Assembly: GCA_002299895.1 (NCBI GenBank)
Contig: DBOC01000011.1
Span: forward strand, 1-64,000
Length of the DNA: 64,000 bases
Source: Sphingomonadales bacterium UBA656
GTDB taxonomy: Bacteria; Pseudomonadota; Alphaproteobacteria; Sphingomonadales; Sphingomonadaceae
Reading direction: 5' to 3'
Position numbers and translations under genes: made by a program. Position 1 is the first letter of the stretch. Each line of letters begins with the position of its first letter. The notes beneath the pieces are model-generated. The model made no database searches, was not told where the DNA came from, and worked only from the letters and a program-made list of their open reading frames with translations. Positions 1 through 9,110 of this stretch are shown in pieces.

Positions 1-402
1 ACCGACAAAAAAGCGGACACCTAAGGTTCCCTGATATTGCTACCAGAGGAGTAGGTGACCCGTTTGTTGGCGACCGAACCGCAGAAACGCTTGCTTCCCG
101 TCCGGTGAGAGGGCCTCTAAAGTGACTTCCGGATTCGGTCAACCGCCATTTGCAATTTTATTACAAAAAAAATGCACTTCTGTCGTAAATCGACGGTATT
201 CTGCGGTTTTCCGTCCATCAGACTAGGCTGGAATTCATACTATTAGATGATGTCCCCGACGGACAAAAGCTCCAAATTCGGCCAAAATGGGTTGTTTTTG
301 GTGATTCCGACACCCTGATTCTTAACGGGCACGACATTTGGGATGCGATTCTCGCTGCTGTTCCGAATCTCCGCAGCGGATCAGGCACCCCTGTTTTGGT
401 TA
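1..402. other. Left-edge stretch with no clear gene
   Basis: No convincing coding region covers this stretch. Bases 1-24 could be the last codons of a plus-strand gene (TDKKADT then TAA), but seven residues cannot be assigned. A plus-strand frame is open from 189 to 569 without an ATG before 405. It reads like protein in its first half and then runs into the antisense of the next gene, so it may be a gene remnant or chance. I see no promoter, terminator or RNA gene that I can support. Confidence 0.4.
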
Positions 403-1335
403 TTATGCCTTTAGCAAACCTATCTCGATCAACCGCTCGCGCAGATAATCATCAGCGAGAATCGGTTCGGGGTAGCGATTGGGGCTGTCAGCACGCACAC
501 ATTGCGGCAATGTCGCAATCGGAAAGTCCGAACGCAAATGTAAGAAGAAGGGCATTGAGTAGCGGCTAAAGCGGGACCGCTCGCCTGTCGGGTTCACCAC
601 ACGATGCGTGGTCGACGGCAGCATATGATTGGTTAACCGCTGCAACATATCGCCCACATTGACGGCCAGACCACCTTCTGGCGGCGAAACATCCATCCAG
701 CTACCATCGGGGCGCAATATCTGCAGGCCTGCCTCTTCTGCCCCCAGCAGCAGGGTGATGAGGTTGATGTCCTCATGCGCCCCTGCCCGGATGCAGCCCT
801 CCGCATCGCCCGCTATGGGGGGATAATGCAAAAGCCGTAAAATCGAGTTCCCGTCCGCAATCGCCGGGTCAAACCAGTCCGCTGGCAAATCAAGATAACG
901 CGCGATCGAAGACAATATCCGCGCGCCGACCTTATCCATCTCTTTATAAAGCAGCTGGAACGTCTCTTTAAACTCCGGAACATCTGGCCAGATGTTCGGC
1001 AGCATGGATCCCGCAAGCGGACTATCCGGCGCCACGTCGCGGCCGACATGCCAAAATTCCTTCAGGTCATGAAAGTCCGCGCCCTTGGCAATTTCGGTCT
1101 TAAACGGCGTGTAACCCCGCTGGCCAGCGATAGCCGCGTCAAAGCCCGCGCGCTTTTGCGCCTCGGATTGTTCGAACAGCGTCTTCGTCAGCGCCCACGC
1201 CTTCGCAACCAAGGCGGGATCAAGGCCATGGTCAATAACGGTCGCAAAGCCATAGGTCTGGAATGAATTGCCAAGTTGCTGGCCAAGAGCATCGGCATCG
1301 CCGCTGCTGAGTGAGATTATAGGCATAACTGTCAT
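403..1335 (-). CDS. Isopenicillin N synthase-like 2-oxoglutarate/Fe(II) oxygenase
   Basis: Full-length (310 aa) member of the isopenicillin N synthase/2OG-Fe(II) oxygenase superfamily. These soluble enzymes use Fe(II), O2 and usually 2-oxoglutarate to hydroxylate or desaturate small molecules. The N-terminal DIOX-N-like part (about residues 5-120) precedes the jelly-roll. The Fe ligands are visible as H187 and D189 (AHEDIN) and H244 (TTHRV), and the 2OG-binding RxS is R258/S260. The protein begins MTVMPIISL, and the second Met (1326) is a possible alternative start. It is divergent from the EVE gene. The substrate cannot be told from sequence. Confidence 0.9.
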   Translation of the reverse strand: MTVMPIISLSSGDADALGQQLGNSFQTYGFATVIDHGLDPALVAKAWALTKTLFEQSEAQKRAGFDAAIAGQRGYTPFKTEIAKGADFHDLKEFWHVGRDVAPDSPLAGSMLPNIWPDVPEFKETFQLLYKEMDKVGARILSSIARYLDLPADWFDPAIADGNSILRLLHYPPIAGDAEGCIRAGAHEDINLITLLLGAEEAGLQILRPDGSWMDVSPPEGGLAVNVGDMLQRLTNHMLPSTTHRVVNPTGERSRFSRYSMPFFLHLRSDFPIATLPQCVRADSPNRYPEPILADDYLRERLIEIGLLKA

Positions 1336-1388
1336 GGACAGCGCATTACTGCCTGCCGTAAAGGCTTGCCAGCGAAAAGGAGCGACAG

Positions 1389-1802
1389 GTGGCGAAACAA
1401 TTTTGGCTCATGAAGTCCGAACCGGACGTGTACAGCTATGATGATCTGGTAGCGGAGGGCGAAGGCACATGGGACGGCGTGCGCAATTACAGCGCCGCGA
1501 ATAACTTGCGGACGATGCAGGTTGGCGATGAGGCCTTTTTCTACCACAGCAATATCGGGCTTGAGATTGTGGCGGTCATCACGATCAGCCAAGAACATTT
1601 CATTGACCCCACCGATGAAAAGGCGCGCTTCGTTGCGGTGAAGGTTAAACCTGCGCGTAGATTAAAGCAGCCGGTGACGTTGAAGGCGATTAAAGCGAAC
1701 CCAAAGCTGGCGGAGATGGAAATGCTGCGGCAGTCCCGCCTGTCCGTCGCCCCGGTCCGCCCAACCGAATGGAAAGAAATATTGAAAATGGCAGGCGAAT
1801 GA
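1389..1802 (+). CDS. EVE domain-containing protein
   Basis: A 137-aa protein consisting of one EVE domain, a PUA-like fold known to bind modified nucleobases in DNA or RNA. The typical opening FWLMKSEPD and the WDGVRNYSAANN segment, which contributes to the binding pocket, are present. It starts with GTG, preceded by AAAGGAGC at a good distance. Its stop overlaps the start of the ATP-grasp gene by 4 nt, so the two are translationally coupled. In housekeeping contexts such proteins (YTH/thymocyte nuclear protein 1 relatives) are of uncertain function. No restriction or defence gene is nearby. Confidence 0.92.
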   Translation: MAKQFWLMKSEPDVYSYDDLVAEGEGTWDGVRNYSAANNLRTMQVGDEAFFYHSNIGLEIVAVITISQEHFIDPTDEKARFVAVKVKPARRLKQPVTLKAIKANPKLAEMEMLRQSRLSVAPVRPTEWKEILKMAGE

Positions 1803-2659
1803 GCGGCCTTCGTATCGCGATATTGTGTCCGACACCGGAATATGAAGAAGACTGGTCACATATACAGAGCGATTATGCGCGTTTGTTAGGTAATGGCGCT
1901 GTTTTCATCGACTGGACCAAGGCGAACAACTTTAGTGGCTTTGATCTTGTCACGCCTCTGTTGGCGTGGGGCTATCCGCGTGACTGCGCGCGTTGGTTTG
2001 CTTTGCTAGACCAGTTGGAAGCCGAAAATCTGCGGGTAAGCAACCCGGTCAGCATATTGAGATGGAATAGCGATAAGACCTATCTGGCTGAATTAGACGC
2101 CGCCGGCATTCCTTCGGTCCCCACAATTTGGAGCGCGCTACTCGACAGGGTCGCACTTGAAGATGCGCGGAAAAGCTTCAATGTCGAAACCTTAATCGTC
2201 AAGCCACCGATTTCGGGTGGGGCGGACGGAACTTTCCGCTTGGAACGCGACGATATGGTGCCGACTTCGGTCGCTGGTCAGCGCATGATGATCCAGCCTT
2301 ATGTAGCTAATATTGCAGAGGAAGGCGAATATTCGCTCTTCTATTTCGCTGGGATGTTCAGCCATTCCATCGTCAAACGCCCCGCCAAAGGCGACTTTCG
2401 CGTTCAGGAACAATATGGCGGTCGGGAAGAGGCCGTCACCGCACCCGAAGGCGCCCGGATGCTTGCCGAGTGGGCCTTGGCAGCGACAGCCGAGATCACC
2501 AAGTCCGGCCCGCTGGCTTATGCACGGGTCGACATATTGCGCGACGGCAATGGCGTTTTCCGCCTGATGGAGCTGGAACTTATCGAGCCATCTTTGTTTC
2601 TGCGCTTTGCACCTGATGCAGGCGCCGCATTTGCCCGAGCCCTAGTTTCAAGCGCTTAA
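1799..2659 (+). CDS. RimK/glutathione synthetase-like ATP-grasp protein
   Basis: A 286-aa protein resembling ATP-grasp ligases of the RimK/glutathione-synthetase type, which join a carboxylate to an amine or thiol through an acyl-phosphate. The N-terminal region (MSGLRIAILCP) is a Rossmann-like pre-ATP-grasp domain. The central NSDKTYLAEL and LIVKPPISGGADG segments fit the nucleotide-binding part, and the C-terminal RLMELELIEPSLF is the metal-binding end. The start is the ATG that overlaps the EVE stop (ATGA). The longer upstream frame would lie inside the EVE gene. The substrate is unknown. Confidence 0.8.
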   Translation: MSGLRIAILCPTPEYEEDWSHIQSDYARLLGNGAVFIDWTKANNFSGFDLVTPLLAWGYPRDCARWFALLDQLEAENLRVSNPVSILRWNSDKTYLAELDAAGIPSVPTIWSALLDRVALEDARKSFNVETLIVKPPISGGADGTFRLERDDMVPTSVAGQRMMIQPYVANIAEEGEYSLFYFAGMFSHSIVKRPAKGDFRVQEQYGGREEAVTAPEGARMLAEWALAATAEITKSGPLAYARVDILRDGNGVFRLMELELIEPSLFLRFAPDAGAAFARALVSSA

Positions 2660-2706
2660 CCGACTAGCCCACCCTAACCCACGGCCACCCGTGTCCATCG
2701 AACCGT

Positions 2707-3393
2707 CTAGCCTTGGCGATAATCGGCGGTTATCACACCGCAGTCCTTGAGCTCCGCCTCATGGCCTGCTTCACGCCAACTCTCGGTCAACGCATCTTTC
2801 TCCCAAGCCAGCATCGGCGCGAGCTCAAGCATATGATCCACCCACGCTTTGCCCGCTGGCCCCACATCCAATCCATATGTCCGCACCCGAAACACAACAG
2901 GCGCAAAGAAGGCATCAACCGCGGTAAATTGCGGCCCAGCCAAAAACGGTCCGCCAAAATAGTCCAGACCTTGCGCCCAAAGCTCGGTCAGCCGCGCGAC
3001 GTCACGCTTTAACGCGGCAGACATCGGCTTGGGCTGCACCCTGACACCGACATTCATAGTGCAGTCGTTCCGCAGTGCCGCGAAGCCACCATGCATTTCC
3101 GTAACGGCGCATTGCGCCCACGCTTTTGCAGCGGGCTCAGACGGCCAGACGCCTTCGTGCCGATCTGACAAATATAAAGCGATGCCTAACGAATCCCAGA
3201 TCGTCCGCGCGCCGTCCAACAGCACGGGCACTTGGCCAGTCGGGGAAAACGCGCGGAATGCATCATAATTGCTGTCGGCAGCGAATGGTTCGATGCGGTC
3301 CTCAAACGGAATGCCGAGCATCGTCATCAACACCCAAGGCCGCAAACTCCAGCTCGAATAATTACGATTCGCGGTAATCAGCGTGTAGCCCAT
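2707..3393 (-). CDS. Glutathione S-transferase family protein
   Basis: A 228-aa cytosolic GST. The N-terminal thioredoxin-like domain (about 1-80) starts GYTLITANRNYSSWSLRPW, where a Ser in the NYSSWS segment is the likely glutathione-activating residue. The all-helical C-terminal domain follows. The ATG at 3393 is chosen because GAAAGGAAG sits just upstream and because homologous GSTs begin near this point; the frame stays open 23 codons further. It converges on the ATP-grasp gene across a 47-nt gap. The substrate class is not evident. Confidence 0.88.
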   Translation of the reverse strand: MGYTLITANRNYSSWSLRPWVLMTMLGIPFEDRIEPFAADSNYDAFRAFSPTGQVPVLLDGARTIWDSLGIALYLSDRHEGVWPSEPAAKAWAQCAVTEMHGGFAALRNDCTMNVGVRVQPKPMSAALKRDVARLTELWAQGLDYFGGPFLAGPQFTAVDAFFAPVVFRVRTYGLDVGPAGKAWVDHMLELAPMLAWEKDALTESWREAGHEAELKDCGVITADYRQG

Positions 3394-3443
3394 GTCATTC
3401 TTCCTTTCGGTTTCAAAAACAAACCAAGCGCCTATTTGTTCCG

Positions 3444-4676
3444 TCAGTCCAGCTCCAACCAACGCGAATCCGTTCGTTGATGGTAACTGTCAAACACCGC
3501 AAATGGAATGCGGAAGGGCGTGCCCCAGTTACTGTTCCACATGGCGACAACACCAACACGCGCGACCGGATTAAAAATCATCGTCGCGCGGTAGCCGTCA
3601 ACGGCGCCGGAGTGCCCCACCAAGACATAGTCGTCATATTTGAAGCTACGCCAGCCAAGGCCATAATGCGCCTCCGAATTCGCCTGCCGCAATTCGCCGC
3701 CATAAATCGGCGCCGTATTCACGCGCGGAGATTGCGCAATCCGCAACGTCGATTCAGGCAACACATCGGGGCGATTGCCCATTGTCGCCTGCATCCAACG
3801 GGCAAAATCGACAATGTTGCTTTCAACCCCAGCCGCCGCCGGAACCCGCCAATAGGTTTCTTTCAAGGTGCGGACCATGCGGCCACTATGTGGCCGCGCC
3901 CAATCTTTTGCTTTGGTAAGGCCCGCCATACCAAAATTGGCGCTATTCATGCCCAAGGGCAGAAAGAATCGCTCGCTCACCGCATCGGGATAAGACCGCT
4001 TCGCTGCGTGCTCCAAAATCTCGCTTGCGGCGTCAAAGGCGATATTCTGATAGGTGTGGCACGAAGCCGGCTGACACTGCAACGGCGCGCTGGCTAGACT
4101 GGCACGCAGCACACGTGGATCTTCGCCATCCTCCAACCGTTCGTCAAAAGCGTTTTTGGTGAGGCCGGTTTGTTGGGAAAGTAATTGCTGGAAACTTACC
4201 CAAGATTCCGCGCCTCCGGGCAAACGCAGCGTTGTGTTATAGCGCGCGAGCGGCCGGTCCAAATCAACCAGTCCCTCATTGGCAAAAGTTGCTGCCAATG
4301 TCCCCGCAACGGTCTTGGACACCGACGCCCATCTAAAAACCGTTCCCAGCGTCACCGGCACATTCGTATCCCGATCAATCACGCCATATGTGCGAACAAA
4401 GCGCAGTTCATCATCTTCAACAATGGCAATGGCCAGCCCCGCCATTTCCGATCTTTGCGCCATGGCCGCAAATTGTTGATCCAGTTGGGCATAGTTTATG
4501 CGGCCGTGCCATTCGTCCGGCTGGTCAGGCAAATTCGTCTGGGGCTTAGTAAATTTAAGCAATATCGCGGCGACCTGATTATCTTCAGGCGCGGCGCGCA
4601 TGGTATATAGACCAGTCAGTCCGAGCACAGAAACCGCAATAAAGGCTAATAAAATCCGCCGCATGTTATTGGTCAA
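3444..4676 (-). CDS. Serine hydrolase, class C beta-lactamase-like
   Basis: A protein of about 406-410 aa of the beta-lactamase/penicillin-binding-protein-like serine hydrolase family. An N-terminal hydrophobic anchor (RRILLAFIAVSVLGLTGLY) sends it to the envelope. The catalytic SxxK motif is S118-V-S-K121 and the YxN motif is Y209-Q-N211. It could be an esterase, a peptidase or a beta-lactamase relative. A TTG at 4676 overlaps the upstream stop by 4 nt and has GAGGT nearby; the ATG at 4664 is an equally reasonable start. It lies directly behind the CoA-transferase genes, which suggests co-transcription rather than a shared pathway. Confidence 0.85.
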   Translation of the reverse strand: MTNNMRRILLAFIAVSVLGLTGLYTMRAAPEDNQVAAILLKFTKPQTNLPDQPDEWHGRINYAQLDQQFAAMAQRSEMAGLAIAIVEDDELRFVRTYGVIDRDTNVPVTLGTVFRWASVSKTVAGTLAATFANEGLVDLDRPLARYNTTLRLPGGAESWVSFQQLLSQQTGLTKNAFDERLEDGEDPRVLRASLASAPLQCQPASCHTYQNIAFDAASEILEHAAKRSYPDAVSERFFLPLGMNSANFGMAGLTKAKDWARPHSGRMVRTLKETYWRVPAAAGVESNIVDFARWMQATMGNRPDVLPESTLRIAQSPRVNTAPIYGGELRQANSEAHYGLGWRSFKYDDYVLVGHSGAVDGYRATMIFNPVARVGVVAMWNSNWGTPFRIPFAVFDSYHQRTDSRWLELD

Positions 4677-5314
4677 ACCGGTACCTCAAAATGCGCCGTT
4701 GTCTTTGCCCGTACATCGTCCACGCTGACACCGGGTGCAATCTCAATCAGCTTAAACCCGGAGGTTTTGTCGGGGCGCTGAAACACGGCGATGTCGGTGA
4801 TAATCATGTCGACGACGTTTTTACCCGTGAGCGGTAGGGTGCAAGCGGGAATGAATTTAGGCGAGCCGTCTTTGGCATTATGTTCCATCACCACTATGAT
4901 TTTTTTGACGCCAGCGACAAGGTCCATCGCGCCGCCCATGCCCTTAATCATTTTGCCGGGGATCATCCAATTGGCGATGTCACCATTTTCAGCGACCTCC
5001 ATCGCGCCTAAAACAGTCAGATCGATATGCCCGCCACGGATCATAGCAAAGCTCGCAGCGCTGTCGAAATAGGCCGTTTGTGGAAGCGCGCTAATCGTCT
5101 GCTTGCCCGCATTGATCAGGTCAGCATCCTCTTCGCCTGCAAAGGGGAACGGGCCGATACCAAGCATACCGTTTTCCGATTGCAGCGTCACTTCGACACC
5201 CTGGGGGATGTGGTTCGCGACCAAAGTCGGAATACCAATGCCAAGGTTCACATAATATCCGTCGCGCAATTCCTTCGCCGCGCGGGCGGCCATGTCATCA
5301 CGGGTCCAGCTCAT
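4673..5314 (-). CDS. scoB: 3-oxoacid CoA-transferase subunit B
   Basis: Beta subunit (213 aa) of succinyl-CoA:3-oxoacid CoA-transferase, which moves CoA from succinyl-CoA to acetoacetate or a related 3-oxoacid. The active-site glutamate lies in SENGMLG, followed by the oxyanion-loop region and GGHIDLTVLGAMEV. The start overlaps the stop of subunit A by 4 nt, giving coupled, equimolar synthesis. Substrate range (acetoacetate versus 3-oxoadipate) cannot be fixed from sequence alone. No aromatic catabolism genes are adjacent, so ketone-body or polyhydroxybutyrate-type metabolism is the simpler reading. Confidence 0.93.
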   Translation of the reverse strand: MSWTRDDMAARAAKELRDGYYVNLGIGIPTLVANHIPQGVEVTLQSENGMLGIGPFPFAGEEDADLINAGKQTISALPQTAYFDSAASFAMIRGGHIDLTVLGAMEVAENGDIANWMIPGKMIKGMGGAMDLVAGVKKIIVVMEHNAKDGSPKFIPACTLPLTGKNVVDMIITDIAVFQRPDKTSGFKLIEIAPGVSVDDVRAKTTAHFEVPV

Positions 5315-6024
5315 AGGGAAGGCTCCCTTTCGCGCACAGTTCGGAATTCAATCTTCTTGTCATAAGGCGCGCCGACGATCATGCGCTGCACATAAACGCC
5401 GGGTAAATGAATGCAGTCGGGGTCAAGGCTACCGACCGGCACCACTTCCTCGACCTCTACCACACAAACCTTGCCGCAGGTTGCGGCGGGCAGATTGAAA
5501 TTACGCGCGGTCTTGCGGAAAACCAGATTGCCGCTTTCATCAGCCTTCCATGCTTTTATGATGGAGAGGTCGGCGAAGATCCCATGCTCAAGAATATACT
5601 CCTCGCCATCAAACACTTTCACTTCTTTGCCCTGCGCGACCAAGGTACCCACGCCGGTTTTGGTGTAAAAGCCCGGAATACCAGCGCCGCCAGCACGCAT
5701 CCGTTCGGCAAGCGTCCCTTGCGGGCAAAACTCTACTTCCAATTCGCCCGCCAGATACTGCCGCTCAAATTCTTTATTCTCGCCAACATAAGACGAGATC
5801 ATTTTCTTGACCTGTTTGGTACGCAACAACTTGCCAATACCTTCATTGTCGATGCCAGCATTGTTCGATACGAACGTTAGGCCAGTCACCCCGCTGTCGC
5901 GCACGGCATCCAATAAGCGCTCCGGAAGGCCGCAAAGGCCAAAGCCGCCGCTTGCAATCAACATGTCGTTTCTTAACACGCCTTCAAGCGCCGATTTTGC
6001 ATCGGGGAAGAGTTTCTTCGCCAT
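5311..6024 (-). CDS. scoA: 3-oxoacid CoA-transferase subunit A
   Basis: Alpha subunit (237 aa) of the two-subunit 3-oxoacid CoA-transferase. The CoA-binding glycine-rich segment GGFGLCGLPE lies at about residues 27-36, and NNAGIDNEGIG and the conserved GVGT segment follow. GGAG precedes the ATG at a spacing of 7. It is transcribed with subunit B (4-nt overlap) and probably with the HAD gene 41 nt upstream. Confidence 0.93.
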   Translation of the reverse strand: MAKKLFPDAKSALEGVLRNDMLIASGGFGLCGLPERLLDAVRDSGVTGLTFVSNNAGIDNEGIGKLLRTKQVKKMISSYVGENKEFERQYLAGELEVEFCPQGTLAERMRAGGAGIPGFYTKTGVGTLVAQGKEVKVFDGEEYILEHGIFADLSIIKAWKADESGNLVFRKTARNFNLPAATCGKVCVVEVEEVVPVGSLDPDCIHLPGVYVQRMIVGAPYDKKIEFRTVREREPSL

Positions 6025-6065
6025 GAAATGCTCCAGATAATGGGAGAGACGGAACAGCCCTCCGC

Positions 6066-6725
6066 CTAGACCCCAAGTGGCGTGAAGGTCAACGCCAATA
6101 GCGTACCTAAATCCTGCAAAGCTTGCTCACCGCTTGTAACTTTGATTGCAGCCATACCCATAGCGGCAGCCGGTTTGCAGTTGATGCCAAGGTCATCCAG
6201 ATAGATGCATTGCGATGGTACAACCGCTAACGCTTCGCACATCATTGCATAAATACGCGGGTCGGGTTTGCGCACCCCTGCCTTGCTCGATTCAATGATA
6301 TGGTCGAACCGTCCCATGACCGCCGCGATCGCCGCCGCTTTCTCATCACTCCCGGCCATTCCAGCGCCTTTGCCAGACGGCACATTGTTGGTGATGCAGC
6401 CAAGCGCAAAGCCCTTCGACTTCAACATGTCCAGCGCGTTCATCATAGCTGGACGGATGTCACCCGATAGGCAGGCAATCACCGAAGCGCCGTCAAGCTC
6501 ATGCCCTAATGCCCGCGCTTCGGCAGCGAATAGCGCGTCAAATTCTGCGGCATTGCATTCCGCCCGTTCAAACTTTGCCCAGGCATTATCATTTGGGTTG
6601 CGGGCGTTCACGTTCCGGACGAAATCCTTAGGCAGGGCGCGTTTCTTTTCCATGCGGTTGAATGCCTCAAAAGGCGAGGTCGTAATAACCCCGCCAAAAT
6701 CGAAGATAACAGTATTGAACGTCAT
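6066..6725 (-). CDS. HAD-IA family hydrolase
   Basis: A 219-aa haloacid dehalogenase-superfamily hydrolase, subfamily IA. Motif I is FDFGGVI (nucleophile Asp about residue 9), motif II is ITNN, motif III includes KPDPRIY and motif IV is YLDDLG. The DFGGV form of motif I is typical of the group related to the N-terminal domain of ACAD10 and soluble epoxide hydrolase. The substrate is unknown, probably a phosphorylated metabolite. AGGGG precedes the ATG. It lies 8 nt after the VIT-family gene in a minus-strand run. Confidence 0.87.
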   Translation of the reverse strand: MTFNTVIFDFGGVITTSPFEAFNRMEKKRALPKDFVRNVNARNPNDNAWAKFERAECNAAEFDALFAAEARALGHELDGASVIACLSGDIRPAMMNALDMLKSKGFALGCITNNVPSGKGAGMAGSDEKAAAIAAVMGRFDHIIESSKAGVRKPDPRIYAMMCEALAVVPSQCIYLDDLGINCKPAAAMGMAAIKVTSGEQALQDLGTLLALTFTPLGV

Positions 6726-6733
6726 GTTGCCCC

Positions 6734-7429
6734 TTATGCGACCGTAGTGCCGAACAATGCGCCAATAGCAGCGGTCGCTGCCATCGCAATCGCACCCCAG
6801 AAGGTAACGCGCATTACCGCCCTACCAATGGGCGCCCCTCCCGCCTTTGCGCCGACTGCGCCGAGGACCGCCAAGAACAATAAGGCGGCAATTGACACTG
6901 CCCAACTAAGATAAGGCGCTGGGGATAGCGGTACCATCGCCAAGGGCAAGGATGCGCCGACGGAAAAGGCCGCAGCCGACGCTAACGCCGCCTGCACTGG
7001 TCGCGCGGCGGTGTGCGCGGCCATACCCAATTCGTCCCGCAAATGCGTCGTCAGCGCATCGTGGGCGGTGAGCTTGTCCGCCACTTTCTCTGCCAGCGCG
7101 CGGTCGAGACCCCGCGCTTCATAAATGCCCACCAGCTCCTCGCGTTCCTTATCAGGAATTGTAGCTAGCTCATTCTCTTCCCGCATTCGGTCGGCATTTT
7201 CTGTATCCGCTTGCGAGCTGACCGACACATATTCGCCGGCCGCCATCGACATTGCGCCGGCGACCAGTCCCGCAATCCCTGTCAGCAATATGGTCGCGGG
7301 CGTTGCTTGCGCGGCAGCAACACCAACAATCAGGCTTGCTGTCGACACAATGCCGTCATTCGCACCAAGTACCGATGCCCGCAGCCAGCCGATACGGTCA
7401 ATGAGATGGGCTTCCTTGTGCCGTGGCAT
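6734..7429 (-). CDS. VIT1/CCC1 family iron-manganese transporter
   Basis: A 231-aa integral membrane protein of the vacuolar iron transporter (VIT1/CCC1) family. The opening HLIDRIGWLRASVLGANDGIVSTASL is the hallmark first helix, followed by GAMSMAAGEYVSVSSQAD. A cytoplasmic Glu-rich segment (about residues 75-115) corresponds to the metal-binding domain of eukaryotic members, and three further hydrophobic helices follow. The likely role is moving Fe(II) or Mn(II) out of the cytoplasm. It is 8-16 nt from its neighbours, so co-transcription is likely. Confidence 0.9.
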   Translation of the reverse strand: MPRHKEAHLIDRIGWLRASVLGANDGIVSTASLIVGVAAAQATPATILLTGIAGLVAGAMSMAAGEYVSVSSQADTENADRMREENELATIPDKEREELVGIYEARGLDRALAEKVADKLTAHDALTTHLRDELGMAAHTAARPVQAALASAAAFSVGASLPLAMVPLSPAPYLSWAVSIAALLFLAVLGAVGAKAGGAPIGRAVMRVTFWGAIAMAATAAIGALFGTTVA

Positions 7430-7445
7430 ATGCCGATTTCCAGTT

Positions 7446-8366
7446 CTAATATTGCAGCTTCAATCCCGGCCGCGTCCAACGGGTTTTAACGAGCCGCCCG
7501 CTGCCCGACAGGCAGATGTAAGCGTCCATCATATCGTCACCGCCGAAGGCAATGTTAGTGGTAAAAATATCATCAGTAGCCACGAATTCGACCAGATCGC
7601 CCACAGGCGAAATGACGCTAATACCGCATTCACCGATGGTAGCGACGCAGATATTGCCATTGGCCTCCATACCCAGGCTGTCGAAAAACTTATATCCCGC
7701 CGGACGGTAAACTGGAATGCCAGGACCGCCAGGGCCAGCATCGCCAGCTACCTTACCGGGCGCAGTAATGTTGAACTTCATCAAGCGACAGGTATAGGTT
7801 TCAGCGGCGTAGAGCGCGCTGCCATCTGGCGACAAACCAACGCCATTCGGATTGTTTGACGGGAAGATGACTTCTTCCAAATGGCTGCCATCGGCCTTGG
7901 CATAAAAAATGCCGACGACATCATGACTGCGTTTGGCATAGTCGATCTTGCCATGATCGGTGAACCAGAACCCGCCATGTGCGTCGAATACGAGGTCGTT
8001 CGGTCCACGCAGGCTGCACCCAAAGTCGCCTGATTTATATAGTATTTCGACCTCGCCGGTATCGATATCGATACGCTCAATCCGGCCGCCTGAATAATCC
8101 TTCGCGATACCGTGCGGCGCAAGAAAGCCATTGGCTTCGACATATTCGAACCCGCCATTGTTGCAGCAATAGAGCTTACCATCCGGCCCCATCGCCAGGC
8201 CATTAGGTCCGCCGCCGGGCTTGGCGATTACGGATTTGCTGCCATCGGGACGTACGCGCGTGATTTGTCCCTCAGCGATCTCGACCAATATGACACTGCC
8301 ATCGGGCATAACCACGGGTCCTTCGGGGAAGCGAAGCCCATCGGCAACCAATTCAAACTCAGCCAT
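7446..8366 (-). CDS. SMP-30/gluconolactonase family protein
   Basis: A 306-aa six-bladed beta-propeller of the SMP-30/gluconolactonase/LRE-like family, a group of Ca- or Zn-dependent lactonases. Visible signatures are RFPEGPVV near the N-terminus, the repeated GPNGLAMGPDG and GPNDLVFDAHGGFWFTDHG segments, and NPNGVGLSPDGSALYAAET. A strong AGGAGAGAG precedes the ATG. No signal peptide is seen. The substrate (aldonolactone or another lactone) is not determinable here. Confidence 0.88.
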   Translation of the reverse strand: MAEFELVADGLRFPEGPVVMPDGSVILVEIAEGQITRVRPDGSKSVIAKPGGGPNGLAMGPDGKLYCCNNGGFEYVEANGFLAPHGIAKDYSGGRIERIDIDTGEVEILYKSGDFGCSLRGPNDLVFDAHGGFWFTDHGKIDYAKRSHDVVGIFYAKADGSHLEEVIFPSNNPNGVGLSPDGSALYAAETYTCRLMKFNITAPGKVAGDAGPGGPGIPVYRPAGYKFFDSLGMEANGNICVATIGECGISVISPVGDLVEFVATDDIFTTNIAFGGDDMMDAYICLSGSGRLVKTRWTRPGLKLQY

Positions 8367-8416
8367 ATTTTCTCTCTCCTTTACGCATGTCTATCGCGCA
8401 CTCATTCTTAAATCGA

Positions 8417-8974
8417 TTAGGCAGGCTCTCGTGCAGGCGCTGATCGGTCTCCCACACCAAGCTCGGCTTGCATATAGACTGTGTCAAGCCAGCGACCGAA
8501 TTTACGGCCAACGCTGCGCATACGTCCAGCGTGGATGAACCCCATCTTATGGTGCAAAGCAACTGAGGCGGGTTCGCCGCCGCCAATAACGGCAATCATC
8601 TGCCGAAAGCCGCAATGGCTAGCTTGCTCCATTAAAGTGCGCATCAATTGCACACCCACGCCCTGCCCGACATAGGCAGGGTCGACATAAATCGAATTTT
8701 CGCAGGTAAAGCTATAAGCAAGCCGATCGCGAAACGCGGTGACATAGGCATAGCCCGTGATAGTTTCGGCATGCTCCGCAACGATGAACGGCCAACCCTT
8801 GGACAATATTTCTAGTATCTTCTCTTCGGTTTGAACCAGTGTGCGCGGAATAGCATCGAAGCTGGCGGTGCCATGCTGCACATGATGCGCATAGATACGG
8901 GCAATGGCTTCCGCATCCGCGGCGCGCGCAGTTCGCATCGCCAAATTCGTTAAAGCCGTTCTTACTTCATTCAT
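8417..8974 (-). CDS. GNAT family N-acetyltransferase, phosphinothricin acetyltransferase-like
   Basis: A protein of up to 185 aa with a GNAT fold, closest in pattern to phosphinothricin/methionine-sulfoximine acetyltransferases. Visible are the N-terminal ADAEAIARIYAHHV, the conserved GTASFD, the acetyl-CoA-binding YVGQGVGVQLM and the terminal HKMGFIHAGRM. No clear ribosome-binding site precedes the ATG at 8974; the Met at 8938 gives a more family-typical N-terminus and is a realistic alternative. It likely acetylates a small amine. It is the first gene of the minus-strand run that continues leftward. Confidence 0.85.
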   Translation of the reverse strand: MNEVRTALTNLAMRTARAADAEAIARIYAHHVQHGTASFDAIPRTLVQTEEKILEILSKGWPFIVAEHAETITGYAYVTAFRDRLAYSFTCENSIYVDPAYVGQGVGVQLMRTLMEQASHCGFRQMIAVIGGGEPASVALHHKMGFIHAGRMRSVGRKFGRWLDTVYMQAELGVGDRSAPAREPA

Positions 8975-9110
8975 GTGTCATGGCTGACATAATATCCCAC
9001 GCTTTGAAAGTTTTTTGCGGTGCTTGATGTCCATCAATGACTTTGCGGCGTTTAGGTCCAGATTAACCTGTGTGAGACCGGCGCAGTACTTCCGGCCGTT
9101 AGGTAAGGAA

